Assembly (NCBI GenBank): GCA_009823395.1 | Contig: CM020510.1 | Coordinates: 1,377,273 to 1,441,272, forward strand | DNA length: 64,000 nt | Direction of reading: 5' to 3' | Origin: Thamnaconus septentrionalis | Lineage: Eukaryota; Chordata; Actinopteri; Tetraodontiformes; Monacanthidae | In this document: positions 36,438 through 47,328 of the stretch, one piece after another | How positions within the stretch are numbered: position 1 is the first letter of the stretch | Layout of the letters: every line of letters starts with the position of its first letter | Notes under the pieces: model-generated | The model's database searches: none | What the model was told of the DNA's origin: nothing | What the model saw: only the letters and a program-made list of their open reading frames with translations | Program-made: the position numbers and the translations under genes

Positions 36438-38310
36438 AATGTGTATAGGAGAATTGGAACAAAACCAACACAGCACACTGGCGAACGACCCAGTTTGTTT
36501 TGGCTCTCAATGGTGCCTGAAGGAAAACTGCTGTCATCGCTGAGTACATCTGCACTTGTTATGTTATTGTACTCTTCTGTTGGTAAAAAAAAAAATCACT
36601 TTTCTATCATCTGGACCTTAAATCCATCCAGCGTTTGGGTTGGATTTAAAACTGTGTTGACCTAAAACAACTCGTCCACCATTTTGGATGATGTTTTATG
36701 TTTTTTAACGGAGAGAATTCAAGCCAGCATTGACACTTATTGTTTCCGTTGAAATGCTAAGCGCTAAAGCTCTTAGCTTACATTTTCTGCCAAAAGGCCA
36801 CCGTCAGTATCTCCAGTGCAGCCTTCTGGCTAGCGGCGCCGCGGCCCTGGGAAACACTTTCAATCCCCTGTCACAGGATCCCGTGAAACAGCCTGATTAA
36901 AGTTTACAAGCCGCACATAATGGACCCGACCTGCCCAGGTCTCAGTGTCAGAAGTGGTTCTCACTGCCGCTCGTCCTCCGCGCGTGAGGTCACAGGTTCA
37001 GTTCCCACAGCGGCGCCTGTGTCCTGCCAGTGCGTCCGCTGCCGTCGCTCCGCCGCCTCGGCCTGTGAAGTGTGAGCGACCCGACCGAGTGGGAAGACGG
37101 ATCACAGGTCATTGGCTATTCAGTGTGACTGATGGTTTTTATTACAAATTGCTGCACGCTATCGCTTTTCGCCGCGCCGTGTTTTTAGATGCTAATGCTG
37201 GGGTATAATGGGATCCCCGTCTCACCAGTGACCTTGTTCCAAACTGCAACTCATCCACTGTCGTGACGACGAGTCACTGGTTCTGGCAAATGATTTTTCT
37301 TTTGAAGCCTCGTGATTGGATTTTCAGTCTTACGTACTTAACAAAACTAAAAGTCAAGAAGAGGTGAAACACCATCTCAGGTGCGGTGGATCCTTGAACT
37401 CGCTCTGAGTTTGAATGAGATTTCAATGTGCTTTCTTCCTCCTCTCGCTGTTAATCAACACTGTTTTATGGTTGTTGATCTTTGGAGCTGTTGGACGTGG
37501 AGACCATGAATTTTTTTTCAATGGTTTTTACAATTGATTTTGCTGCTTTGTATTCCGCTATGTCCCTAACTTCATCGCTAGTGAAAGCCTTGTTTTCAAC
37601 TCTGCTCTCAGCCAATGAGAACGAGTGAAACTGACCCCTGAAGTGGTTTTAGTGGTACGTTAACAAAGCACCAAAATAACCACCATAACTTCAAATGGCA
37701 TTTTTCCGCGTATATCTAGTAGCGAGCTCGTGTCGTCAGCTCACTGAAAGCTAACCAGCTACGTAAATTCCCTTTTTACTTCGACTTTTGCTGAATGATT
37801 TTACCAGCAGTTTTTAAGTCCACTGGTTGTGAGTTGCGGCCACAATAAAACCACATCTTGCCCGAGCCGCCATGACCATCTCATACTGCAACTCTAGTGG
37901 ATTACACACGTTAGCTTAGCTGCTCTGCTGCTGCTGTTCCGGGGTGAACAGCCCTGACGAGACGATCGGCCAAGGACCACAACGGCTCTGCTGACCTATA
38001 AATGCTTAACAGCGTGGTTTTATTTGGTTGGTCGTGAAATGAATAGCTAACTCACTACTAGCATACAGGTTTTGTCCTATATAGCCGCTTTATAGCGTGT
38101 GAGCGTAGCCGCAGTGTCACATTAAATAGCAGTAAAAACTCTTGCGACGTGTAACTGTGCGCGTCCAGTTAAACGGCCTGCTGGGTATTTTCTATGTGAA
38201 TGATTGACGGGTGAGGAGTTGATGGTGTAAGCAGGAAGGTGTGAAGAGAAGGGACTATCATCACAGCATGAAGAGCTCGGCGCCCCCTAATGACCGCTAT
38301 TGGAGCTGCA
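36435..38310. other. Non-coding stretch
   Basis: No exon or RNA gene recognised. Confidence 0.4.
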
Positions 38311-38767
38311 TTAAAGGTCCAGTGTGTAATATTTGGCTTCATTTAGGGTTTTTATATTGGTAAAAGCTTAATATACTGCCCACAAATACATTAATACAAG
38401 TGTATACTCACACATTTTATCTCAGAACAGTTCTCATACAGTGGATATGTAAGAATCTCCATAGACCAGTCAGGGTCCAGTGCTCCCAGTTAGCTGCCAT
38501 CTTGCACCAGCATATTTCTATGGAAGCCTGGTGTGGACAATCCAGCTGCCTGACAGCAGAGCGTTTGGTATTTAGGATGAACTCCCTCAAATAAACCAAG
38601 AAGAAGAAGAAGGTGGAGCTCCAGGTTTGGGTGCACAGGGCCACCGTAGTTCACTGGCGAGCACAGGAGAGGGAGGGAGAGTGAATGACGCTGCAATCTC
38701 AAATGTCACCACTCGATGTCGCTGTTTCTCCGTCAAAATCCCCAAATATTACACACTGGACCTTTAA
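38311..38767 (-). mobile_element. Full-length TIR element, family B (about 456 bp)
   Basis: It starts TTAAAGGTCCAGTGTGTAAT then ATTTGG and ends CCAAAT then ATTACACACTGGACCTTTAA, perfect 26-bp terminal inverted repeats. It has no coding capacity. Internal sequence matches, in reverse, the copies at 5404-5790 and 52375-52660. It carries a short (AAG)4 tract at about 38599, the position where the other copies have long TTC arrays. Target duplications are not clear, so I do not assign a superfamily. Shorter copies with the same TIR start lie inside tmem87a. Confidence 0.85.
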
Positions 38768-38890
38768 CTGCGCGACTGTGAGCGCCGACAAAATGACTCC
38801 ATTGGAAACCTTGCAGCGAAGAAGCAACTTCACGACCGTTGAAAGCCTTTTCTAAATTTCCCCAACACTCGCTCGCTCGCTCACTCACAC

Positions 38891-38935
<45 letters not shown>

Positions 38936-39567
38936 GCGACATGACTGCATCGGCTGCAGGAGCAGGAACCCCAAGAGTGTATTTATAAGGCAACTAAGTC
39001 ATGGCGGAGTTGAAAGCTGTGTGTACCTGTGTCACACAGGACTGTGCCAGCCTTGTGGTCCACAGACAGTCGTCTGGCTGAAGCCACCTGGCGAGGAAGT
39101 CCTCTGGGTAAAAACAGGGAGCGACTGTGTGCCAGCTGCAGTCAAACCTGCTGCGTTTTTGGCCACATGTAATCTTGTGCTGTTTTCATCTGGTTCATTT
39201 TCTTTTTCTTCATTGTTTCGTTTAGCAGAAATGGAAAATTTTCCCCCTCCGTCGAGAGCAAACCTCTGTTTTTACGGATTCTCTTGTGACTTTTCCGAGC
39301 TTTTTTCAGGATTTTGCTGTGAGTCAGCGTCGTGTGTTAGGAGCTTAATAGAAGAAACCTGTCTGGATTATTGGAGTGGTTAAAGACGCGCGTTCAGGAA
39401 TGACGAGGAGGCGACCAGAAGAGAGAAAGTGCATCTGTATGACGCGACAATGTGGGCGGAGTTACGTCATCGGAGAATTTTGAAATAAATAATATATTAA
39501 ACGGCAAAGGACGACTGCAAAAGGTCAAAAACAATGTTTTTCCCCCCAACATAAGTCGATATTTTTT
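38768..39567. other. Non-coding stretch with (CT)n
   Basis: (CT)n at 38895-38929. No exon recognised. Confidence 0.45.
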
Positions 39568-39592
39568 GACACACACACACACACACACACAC

Positions 39593-39635
<43 letters not shown>
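39568..39635. repeat. (CA)12 then (CAG)14
   Basis: (CA)n at 39568-39592 and pure CAG at 39594-39635. Confidence 0.95.
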
Positions 39636-39636
<1 letters not shown>

Positions 39637-39881
39637 CAGTCTCCGTCACCGCAGGTGGTTTTTAATGGTGCGGATGCAGGAGGTCTCGCATGCTGAGCGG
39701 GTTTTAAAAAACCTTCTGCTGCAAGAGAAACAACTTTTCATCTCCCTCCTCTTCTGGCAACAGCTTGGTGTGCGACCACGCACAATGATGACCGGTCAAC
39801 ACAAGTCACGGAAGGTAACAGTAACACAACCGCCGTCAGTCAGACGTTGGAATGACGTCACCGTGTTTTATCAGACGTTTC

Positions 39882-39884
<3 letters not shown>

Positions 39885-39945
<61 letters not shown>
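39885..39945. repeat. (CTG)20 microsatellite
   Basis: 61 bp of pure CTG, about 250 bp downstream of (CAG)14 and complementary to it. Confidence 0.96.
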
Positions 39946-40220
39946 ACAACTGCCACAGCTACTGAGCCAGCATCAGTGAGGCCCCTCGTCCGTCTGTCAG
40001 GACGCTCTGTTTGAAAGTGGAGCTCGTCAGTCTGCTCTCAATGACTTTACCTTTACCGGCGGCCTTGTTTTCTGCTCTCTAAATTCAACCGGGATTTTTT
40101 TTTACTGGCATCTCTGACGGCAACGTCGGAGAGAATCTCTGAGCTCAGTCAAAGCTGCTGAGATCCACTTTTCACTCCACTGGTTGTGAGTTTTTGGGGC
40201 CCTGTGAGTGTCAGAAAGAC

Positions 40221-40281
40221 ACCGTCAGTCAGTCAGTCAGCCAGTCAGTCAGCCAGTCAGCCAGTCAGGCAGTCAGTCAGT
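40221..40281. repeat. (CAGT)n with CAGC variants
   Basis: About 15 tetranucleotides. Confidence 0.92.
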
Positions 40282-41426
40282 ATTAAGTCATGGTGTTCAT
40301 GCGCTTCGTGCTCTGGAAGTCACAGTTTTGGGGTAATTGAGCTCATTTGAATCCCATTTAGCATCAGTGACGCAGCTCCACCTTGTGTCTTCATTATGCT
40401 GGGGTGGGGGGTGGAGGGGTGGTGTCGTCAGTCTGTTCTGTACTTCCTGTCGGGGCGTCGCTCAAGACGAAGAAGAAGAAGAAGAAGAAGAAGAAAAGCG
40501 ATTGTCGAAGAAGAGAAAGAGAGACGCAGGAGCGGTCGGATCAATTAGCGATGATGGCGATGATGAGAACAAATGCAGAGGGGGGGGAGTGAGAGACAGA
40601 CGGGGGTGAGGAGGGGGAGGGGAGGCGCCTGAGGAAATCAAGGTGAAAGAAAGACGGAGGAGAAGAGAGAGAGAGAGAGAGAGAGGAGGGGGAGAGAGAG
40701 AGAGGCAGAGGCTGGAAACAGATGGGAAGAAGAGGGAGGTGAAATGAGGCAGGGAGAGAGATGGAGAGAAGCGGAGGTAGACGAGACTGGCGGAGGGGGG
40801 GTGAGATGGGGGAGGGGTGGGGGGGCGTGGTCTCAGAGAGAGAGAGAGAGAGATGCGGATGGGAAGACGAAAAGACGATCTGCAAACCAGCCCACGTCTG
40901 CGTCTCCTCGCTCCTCTTCCTCCCGTCCTGCAGCCCCCCTCCATTCCCCCCGCCCCCTTCTCCCATCCCCCCCCCTCCATTTTGTCGTCTGTCTGATGCC
41001 GTTCCAACACCTCGGGGCTTCAGCCTCACATCCACCATCCTGCCGCCGCTTCTGCAGTGTAATCGCCCTCTGAGGGGGGGGGCCAGCGGGGGGAAGAGGG
41101 GGGGCCAGGGGGGGGAGGAGGGGAAAAAAAAACACGAAACAAAAAAAAACAAAAATGAAGCTAAAACAAAGCCGTCTGCCTCTCGTGCTCTTCAACGTGC
41201 CTCGTCTGCGGGGAGAAAAAAAACAACAATTCTTGTCAGCTGTCGTCTGATTGGTCCACAAAGGCAAAATTCTTGTGCCTAAATTCTCGGAGCCGCATTT
41301 CCTCTGAATCACCAGCAGGGTTTTTTTTCTTTTTTTTTTTTTTGGCATTTTTGCTCGTCCGTCCGCATTGTGTCGCGTGTCGCCGCCAGTGTGGAGGAAT
41401 CACACTTCTAAAAATATCCCCGTCCA
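40282..41426. other. Purine-rich non-coding stretch
   Basis: (GAA)n at 40469-40496, repeated GA tracts at 40660-40710 and 40838-40852, G runs and A runs. No exon recognised; open frames are low-complexity. Confidence 0.5.
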
Positions 41427-41483
41427 AGGAAGGAAGGAAGGAAGGAAGGAAGGAAGGAAGGAAGGAAGGAAGGAAGGAAGGAA
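41427..41483. repeat. (GAAG)14 microsatellite
   Basis: 57 bp of GAAG. Confidence 0.95.
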
Positions 41484-42464
41484 GTGGGAAAGAAAAGCAG
41501 AGCAGAGGAACATTTTCTCTTACTGTTGCATGTCTAATTCAGCTGAGGGTGAATTATTTATTAGCAAGAGCTGTGAAAAAAATTGCCTTATGTTGAAGAT
41601 GAAGATGAAGAGGAGGCGGCTGTGAAACCCCGGAGTCCTTGAACGCACCGTCCAGGTTCGGCAAAGTGGTGTCGTTGTACAACAACCACAAAAAACGCAA
41701 AAAAAAAAAGCAAAAGTGCAAATTGCGTCGCCGCCGTCGGCACTTTGAGTCACTGAGACTAATTTGTGTGAATTTTCTGCACCTGGCTGATAGTCAGAGG
41801 GACGGAGGGGGGGGGGGGGGGAGGGAGGGCTGGGTGTCTCTCTGTCCTCCAGCAGAATAAACACACTGTGCATCAGAGCCTCACCAGCCAGCAGCAATTT
41901 TTTTTTAAGGCTCTGAATTTGTAAAACAAGACCTCTGTGTGTGCAGAGGCAAAAAAAAAGAAAAGAAAAGAAAAAAATTAAATAAGATACAAAGACGATG
42001 CAACAGGAGAAGTCTCAGTTTTCCCGGCAGGATCGTCTCCTTGAACGCAGCAACGCGTTTTCAGCGACCGCCGCTTCCTCCTGGCTGTGCGGCGCCCGGG
42101 CCGGCGTTTCCAATGGTCAACACACACACAAAAAAAACGCCGAGACTGACGCACTTCTGCCACGGCCGCTGTCTGGTGACTGATGAAGACATTGGGCGCA
42201 GTGTTGGTAATTTTGTGCTTGGAATTTCCAGTCATGTGTATTGGGTTGTAAGTGAGTCATTGAGTTGAATACCCAAGGTTCTTCATCCAGGGCCCAAAAC
42301 ATGCAACTGTGCAGGTGTGTACATGTATTTACACATATCTACACACAACTGCATGCTGTGTGATAATGTGGATATTATGTAGCAGTGCGCTGAGGTTTAT
42401 TACAACCTGAAGTGGAGGCAGGTTGACCGCTGTTGTCAGACCACCCTGGAGAGCCCGGTGTTTG

Positions 42465-42593
42465 TAGCCCGCCACCCACTGGCAGCCAGGCAGGCAGCGT
42501 CGGTAGGTAATGGGACCCAAGGCGTCAGCCAGCCAGTCAGCCAGTCAGCCCGCCACCCACTGGCAGCCAGTCAGCCAGCCAGTCAGCCAGCCA

Positions 42594-42631
<38 letters not shown>

Positions 42632-42735
42632 CAGTCAGCCCGCCACCCACTGGCAGCCAGGCAGGCAGCGTCGGTAGGTAATGGGAGCCAAGGCGTCAGC
42701 CAGTCAGCCAGCCAGCCAGCCAGCCAGCGTGGCAG
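42465..42735. repeat. CAGC/CAGT array enclosing a duplicated 60-bp block
   Basis: GCCCGCCACCCACTGGCAGC followed by CAGGCAGGCAGCGTCGGTAG and GTAATGGGA occurs at about 42467 and again at about 42637, joined by CAGC/CAGT tetranucleotides. A third partial copy of the CCCACTGGCAGCCAG segment lies at about 42555. Confidence 0.88.
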
Positions 42736-42910
42736 CCGGTCAACCAGTGAGCCATCCAGTCGGTTCGTCTGTCAGTTGTGGCAACAGCAAAGTGAGATTA
42801 TCTGGAGCATGTGATGTATGTGTTTACACCTCCACCTCTCCCTCCCTCCATCCCTCCCTCCATCCCTCCCTCCACCTCCCCCTCTCTCCTTCTCACCTTC
42901 TCATTCTGGT

Positions 42911-43139
<229 letters not shown>

Positions 43140-44147
43140 CTCCATCAGTCTGACTCACTCCTAAGTGTGCGACTCTGCCTCCCGATCGTCTGGACTCCTC
43201 TCACATGTCAGCGTCTCGCCGCTGGTGTGTGACTCACAAACTCATTGATCCTCTCCATTCATTCATCCCCAATTCTCCAAAGGTGTTACAACCAAGCGGT
43301 GTGAAAACAACAAGTCTGCTGTCAGGCAACAGCTGCCGCGACAAGACAAACACAGCAATCATTTGAAAAAGATAAGAAAGCTTTGTGTGTGAGGAGCAGA
43401 AGTCTAATGGGATATCTAGTTGGCATTCAGTGCTTTATCCCCAAATACTCATCAAACTCTTTCTTACCCACCACTGATCAGCTCAGCCGTGGAATGAAGA
43501 GCATCATCATCGTCACTAAACTGTGTCCAAAGGTTGGCAAAGATGATGGACGGACTGTGCCAACTATCAACACATGCAGGTGTAGCCGGCAGTACAGCAA
43601 CAAACCAGCTCAGCTGTCACCGGACGATTCCGATTCCAATGTGTTCAGACAGACTGGGGTCAGAATTGGATACACTGACACCGTGGGTAATCCAAGTCAA
43701 TGTCAGTGATCAGCAGCGCTGCCTCAAGGAAGGAGGCTGTGGGGTTCGATAGCGACTTTGGCCTTTCTGTTTGGAGGTGATGTGTCTGTATGGGTTCCCT
43801 TTGGGTTCCCTGAGTGCTGCTGACAGCCTACAGTCAGGCACACTCGGTCAATCAATGACATGGAGACCCTGCTGGAGTTGTCTGCAGTAACTTTGTAGCC
43901 CAGAGTGCAGGATAAAGGGTCATAATAAGGGTTGGGGTTGGGGGGGTTTGTTGTTTGATGTACAATAAAAAATAAAGGTTAGATCTCCCACTACTAATTG
44001 ATCAAGGGTGTAGCCCTGCCTTGGCCCAAGGGCAGCTGGGAAACCCTGAGTGCAGGGAGGAAGCAGGTATCGAAGAAGAACTGATGGTGTTGATACAGTT
44101 CATTAACCAACTACACCTCTTTCTTCTCTCTCTGTTGTTCCCCGCAG
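43140..44147. other. Non-coding stretch upstream of the AKAP-like exon
   Basis: No exon recognised. Inverted fragments of the 33836-34107 repeat family lie at about 43896-43925 and 44009-44075 (GTGTAGCCCTGCCTTGGCCC), ending about 70 bp before the splice acceptor. Confidence 0.45.
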
Positions 44148-44254
44148 GAGTTTGGAAGACGTGTAGGATGCTGATTACCTTTCCCCCTCAAAACGTTTCT
44201 CAAAACTGCTCTCCATGACCTGAGAGCGCAACCACAGCGGGAGGGAAGAAACAC

Positions 44255-44299
<45 letters not shown>

Positions 44300-44361
44300 G
44301 AAGGCCAGCGAAGGAAGGAATACCATTTTTTGTTGCCGTTGTTTGTTTTCCCTTTTCTGAG
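44148..44361 (+). other. 5' UTR part of the AKAP-like coding exon
   Basis: The tract CTACACCTCTTTCTTCTCTC then TCTGTTGTTCCCCGCAG (44111-44147) is a strong polypyrimidine tract and acceptor, so at least one non-coding exon lies upstream. The UTR contains (GA)21 at about 44259-44299. The ATG at 44362 has G at -3 and G at +4, a good Kozak context, and no in-frame ATG precedes it in this exon. Confidence 0.65.
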
Positions 44362-45739
44362 ATGGCAGCGACTGAGGCCAACGCGGCGCCGGTGGTTCAG
44401 GAAGACGGCAAAACCCCAGAGAGCAAGCCAGCGGAGGCAGAGCAACTGGCCAAAAATGCAAACTCAGAAACTGTCAACAACGAGATCGGCGATAAAGACG
44501 ACACCGCCGTCAACAGCGAGGTTGTGGATAACAAAGAGACAGTGAACAACGACACAGCAGCAGCAGCAGGAGCCGAGGTGGGAAACGCCGCAGCACCAGC
44601 AGCAGCAGCAGCAGCAGACGAGGAGCAGGCGGCACCTGCTCAGACCTCAGAAAACGCCACCTCAGCCGAGCCCAAGACTTCGCTCTTGGATTCCTTCCTC
44701 AACAAGAGTGGCTTGGGAAAAGTCATGGCAGGAAGGAAGAAGAAGGAACAAAGCGCAGCAGCCACTGGAGGAGAGGAAACCGCGGCGGAAGGAGGCGACA
44801 AGGAAGGGGAGAAGGGAGGTGACGAGGCCGTGGCGGCCGAGGGCGGCGCCGAGGGAGGTGCCGAAGGGGAGGCGGCGGGAGAAAAGGTGGAGAACGGGGA
44901 GAAGGAGGAGGAGAAGAAAACAGAGAAGGGCAAACTGGCGGAATCGAAATCCACCGTTCGCGATTTCATCCGGAAGCCGGTGGCCAAGATCTTCTCCCAC
45001 CGCAGCGCGGAGAAGAAGGATGGCACCGCGGCAGAGCCCCAGAAACAGGTGAAGGTCCGGTCCAAGTCCCTGGACCGCCTGGAAGACCCAGAGGCGCTCA
45101 ACGCCACCACGGATTCCACCTTGGAGGAGGGCGGAGCTGCCGGAGATGCCGAGGGAGCGGAGGGCGAGCAGAAGGCGTCGTCCTCCTCGGCCACCACCAA
45201 GCACATGAAGCGCTGGCACTCGTTCAAAAAGATGATGGCCCAGAAGACACACAAAAAGAGCAGCGGCGCAGGGGACGAAGGCAAGGAGGACGGGGCGGAA
45301 GGTGACGCCGGCGGCAGGGACTCTTCCACCTTGGACTCGAAGGATTCCGGGCAGAAGAGGTGGAAGCTGAAACGCTCCTGGACCTTCCAGGGCCTCAAGA
45401 GGGACCCGTCCATCGTGGGCATCAGCGGCAAGGCCAAGGGCTCCGACAAAGACTCGGGCGACAACGCCAAGCCAGAGGAGGAGGCGGCGGCAGGAGGCGC
45501 CGAGGAGGGAGAGGAGAACAAGGCAGAAGGCGGGGCGGAGGAGAGCAAGGCGGAGGGCGGCGAGGAGAAGGAGAAAGCCGAAGGAGGAGAGGAGGAGAAG
45601 GCCGGAGGCGGGACGGTCACGCAACACGCCAACGAGATCTGGACTTCCTTCAAGAAGCGCGTCATCCCCAAGTCCAAGCGCGCCAACACGGAGTGCGCCC
45701 CTAGTGGGGAGGAGGAAGCGACCGCCGGCGCCACCTCAG
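44362..45739 (+). CDS. AKAP5/AKAP12-like polybasic scaffold protein, first coding exon
   Basis: This exon encodes 459 codons plus one base. It ends at CAG|GTGAGA (phase 1). The product is Ala/Glu/Gly/Lys-rich and looks disordered, with basic-aromatic islands: SLLDSFLNKSGLGK (107-120), VRDFIRKPVAKIF (199-211), KRWHSFKKMM (283-292), KRWKLKRSWTFQGLKR (332-347) and IWTSFKKRVIPKSKR (426-440). The W-x-S-F-K-K islands resemble the WSK motifs of AKAP5 and AKAP12, which bind membrane phospholipid and calmodulin. Together with the RII-like helix downstream they suggest an A-kinase anchoring scaffold under the plasma membrane. There is no N-terminal MGxxxS myristoylation signal, unlike AKAP12. Codons are GC-rich at third positions, unlike the flanking DNA. 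It could instead be another MARCKS/BASP1-like acidic-basic protein; orthology is unproven, so no symbol is given. Confidence 0.85.
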
Positions 45740-46353
45740 GTGAGACGAGTCAGGAGCAGCCTAGTGGGCGTTGACCTGCAAGGTGCACACGCCAGGGTAT
45801 ACCAGCAGTGTTCCCATCTGAGACACCGTTTGCAATTTCAATCTCCAAACATTTTGTGTGACTTGGAGTTCAGATCACAGAGTTTCTTCTACATTGGACA
45901 CAGACAAGTTTGTTCACACCTGACGTGGATCGGCGGCAATACTGCTGCCTTCATCAGAGGTGACACCTCTGATGAAGGCGCCAAGACACGTAAGGTACGA
46001 ACAAACCTATCTGTGTCTGACATAGGTGAAATTCTGCAGTCTATGAAAAGTACAGACACTATCAACCTTGTTGGACTGATATTTCAAGAGTTTTGTGAGA
46101 TCTGACCATGATCTCAAAGTATTTCTCGCCAACTTCAAAGTCTTTAAAGCGTTCAAATGGTCAGGCTATGGTCATTCTCGTGTATCCATGTACTTTTTTC
46201 ATTTAAATCCAGCTGGGGGAAATGCAGTGTATTCGTTCTCTCTCAGTAGGGTATAAGAATGGTTGATAAACCCTCAAGCCAAGTCTGTTGTCGATGTCGC
46301 AGTTGTTGATGTCTTCAATATACCAAAAGAAGCTTCCTTGTTGCTTCCTCCAG
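45740..46353 (+). other. Intron of the AKAP-like gene (614 bp)
   Basis: GTGAGA donor at 45740 and a TTGTTGCTTCCTCCAG acceptor ending at 46353, phase 1. It holds a 33-bp near-palindrome at 45947-45979 and no coding signal. Confidence 0.85.
45947..45979. repeat. Palindrome with 16-bp arms and 1-nt centre
   Basis: GCCTTCATCAGAGGTG, one A, then the exact complement CACCTCTGATGAAGGC. The CTGATGAAGGC half resembles Penelope-like element ends, as at 11955, so it may be a junction of two such copies. Confidence 0.85.
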
Positions 46354-46887
46354 GTGAAGAGGGAGCGGCGGAGGAGGGCAAAGACAGCAAGTCGGCCAAA
46401 GCCAAGCGTACGCACTTCGGCCGCGCCGTGTCCCTGAAGAACTTCATCATGCGCAAGGGCAAGTCCACCAGCGTGGACCTCGGCGAAGGCACAAAGGAGG
46501 AGGGCGCCACGGAGGGGGAGGAAGCCGCGGGTGCCGACGGCGAGGCCGCTGCCACGGCCACAGCCGTCGAGGAGACCAACGACAAGGACGGCGAGGCCGG
46601 CGAGAAGGTGGCGGCGGCGGAGGCGGCGGCGGAGGCGGAGGCAGAGGCGGAGAAGACGACGGAGGCGGAGAAGACGCCGGCCGAAGCCCCGGTGACCAAC
46701 GGAGAGAACGGCTGCTCCAACGGCACGGGGGAAGAGCACGGCACGCACAATCACCAGGAGGAGGCGCAGGAGGAGGAGGAGAAGAAGACAACGGGGGGCA
46801 GCCCCGTCAAGAAGACCAAGGAGGCCGGAGCGAAGGAAGAGGCCAACAACGCCAAGATCATCAACGCCACGGCGGCCGTGAACAGCG
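46354..46887 (+). CDS. AKAP-like protein, second coding exon
   Basis: 534 bp (178 codons, phase 1 at both ends, so symmetric) joined in frame to the previous exon. It adds one more basic island, KRTHFGRAVSLKNFIMRKGK (477-496), then an Ala/Glu-rich stretch and VKKTKEAGAKEEANNAKIIN near the end. The first codon is completed by G from the upstream exon. The exon end is set by a consensus GTGAGT at 46888-46893. Reading straight past that donor in the same frame stays open to a stop at 47016-47018 through a poly-Thr stretch, a poor C-terminus. How the gene continues is therefore open: a short intron, a one-base slip, or splicing to 50564. Confidence 0.8.
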
Positions 46888-47328
46888 GTGAGTTGGAGCA
46901 GGTCGAGCGGGACTCTGGCGGGCCGCGAAACGGCAAAGAAGGAGATGCTAACAACACAACAACAACAACAACAACAACAACAACAGCAACAACAGTCGCC
47001 AGCACAATCAGATGTTAGTATTAACGTGAGCGAAAGCAGCTGTCGGCAGTTAGCGCCGGTGGGTAGCGGGGCGGAGGGGGAGGGGGCGCCGCAAAATGGA
47101 GGTTGTGACGATGCAGAGTCATGTGACCTGGGTGGGAGGGAGAGGCTGGACGAAGTGGAGGAGGAGGAGGAGGAGGAAGAGGAGGAGGAGGAGGAGATGA
47201 GGAAACGGGATCTCCGGGACGCGGCGGTGGCCATCGTTCAGAACGTGATGTCAGCAGCGGCCGACCAATTAGAGAGGGAGCTGTGTGTGGGCAACGGCCT
47301 GAACGGCTGCTACGATAACGACGGCTAA
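46888..47328 (+). CDS. Alternative C-terminus of the AKAP-like protein with RII-binding-like helix
   Basis: In the +1 frame relative to the previous exon, this segment reads through poly-Gln, DVSINVSESS, a Glu-rich run and then RDAAVAIVQNVMSAAADQL with EREL, ending at TAA 47326-47328. The helix has the hydrophobic spacing of PKA RII-anchoring helices. IVQNV....ADQL parallels the VQN..../DQ core of the AKAP12 helix and the VKN..../EQL core of AKAP5. To join it in frame, either a mini-intron 46888-47002 or 46888-47011 is removed (both phase 1, but their acceptors lack pyrimidine tracts) or one base is lost around the CAA tract (sequencing or assembly slip, or a real mutation). The coding quality and helix make it likely that the segment is translated; the joining mechanism is unresolved. 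Confidence 0.6.
   Translation: MSWSRSSGTLAGRETAKKEMLTTQQQQQQQQQQQQQSPAQSDVSINVSESSCRQLAPVGSGAEGEGAPQNGGCDDAESCDLGGRERLDEVEEEEEEEEEEEEEMRKRDLRDAAVAIVQNVMSAAADQLERELCVGNGLNGCYDNDG
46953..46998. repeat. (CAA)n tract in coding sequence
   Basis: About twelve ACA/CAA triplets with CAG variants. It reads poly-Thr in the frame continuous with the upstream exon and poly-Gln in the frame that reaches the RII-like helix. Confidence 0.9.

Noticed and set aside
39452..39979. Poly-Ala protein joining the CAG and CTG tracts
   Set aside because: The frame is held open by triplet repeats, with no splice sites or similarity between them.
44640..45734. Two long antisense open frames opposite the AKAP-like exon
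   Set aside because: They mirror the GC-rich, charged coding sequence on the plus strand. The plus frame has a Kozak start, splice sites and recognisable motifs.
46203..47234. Minus-strand frame of about 340 codons over the second AKAP-like exon
   Set aside because: Low-complexity Ser/Leu/Val shadow of the Glu/Ala-rich plus-strand coding sequence.
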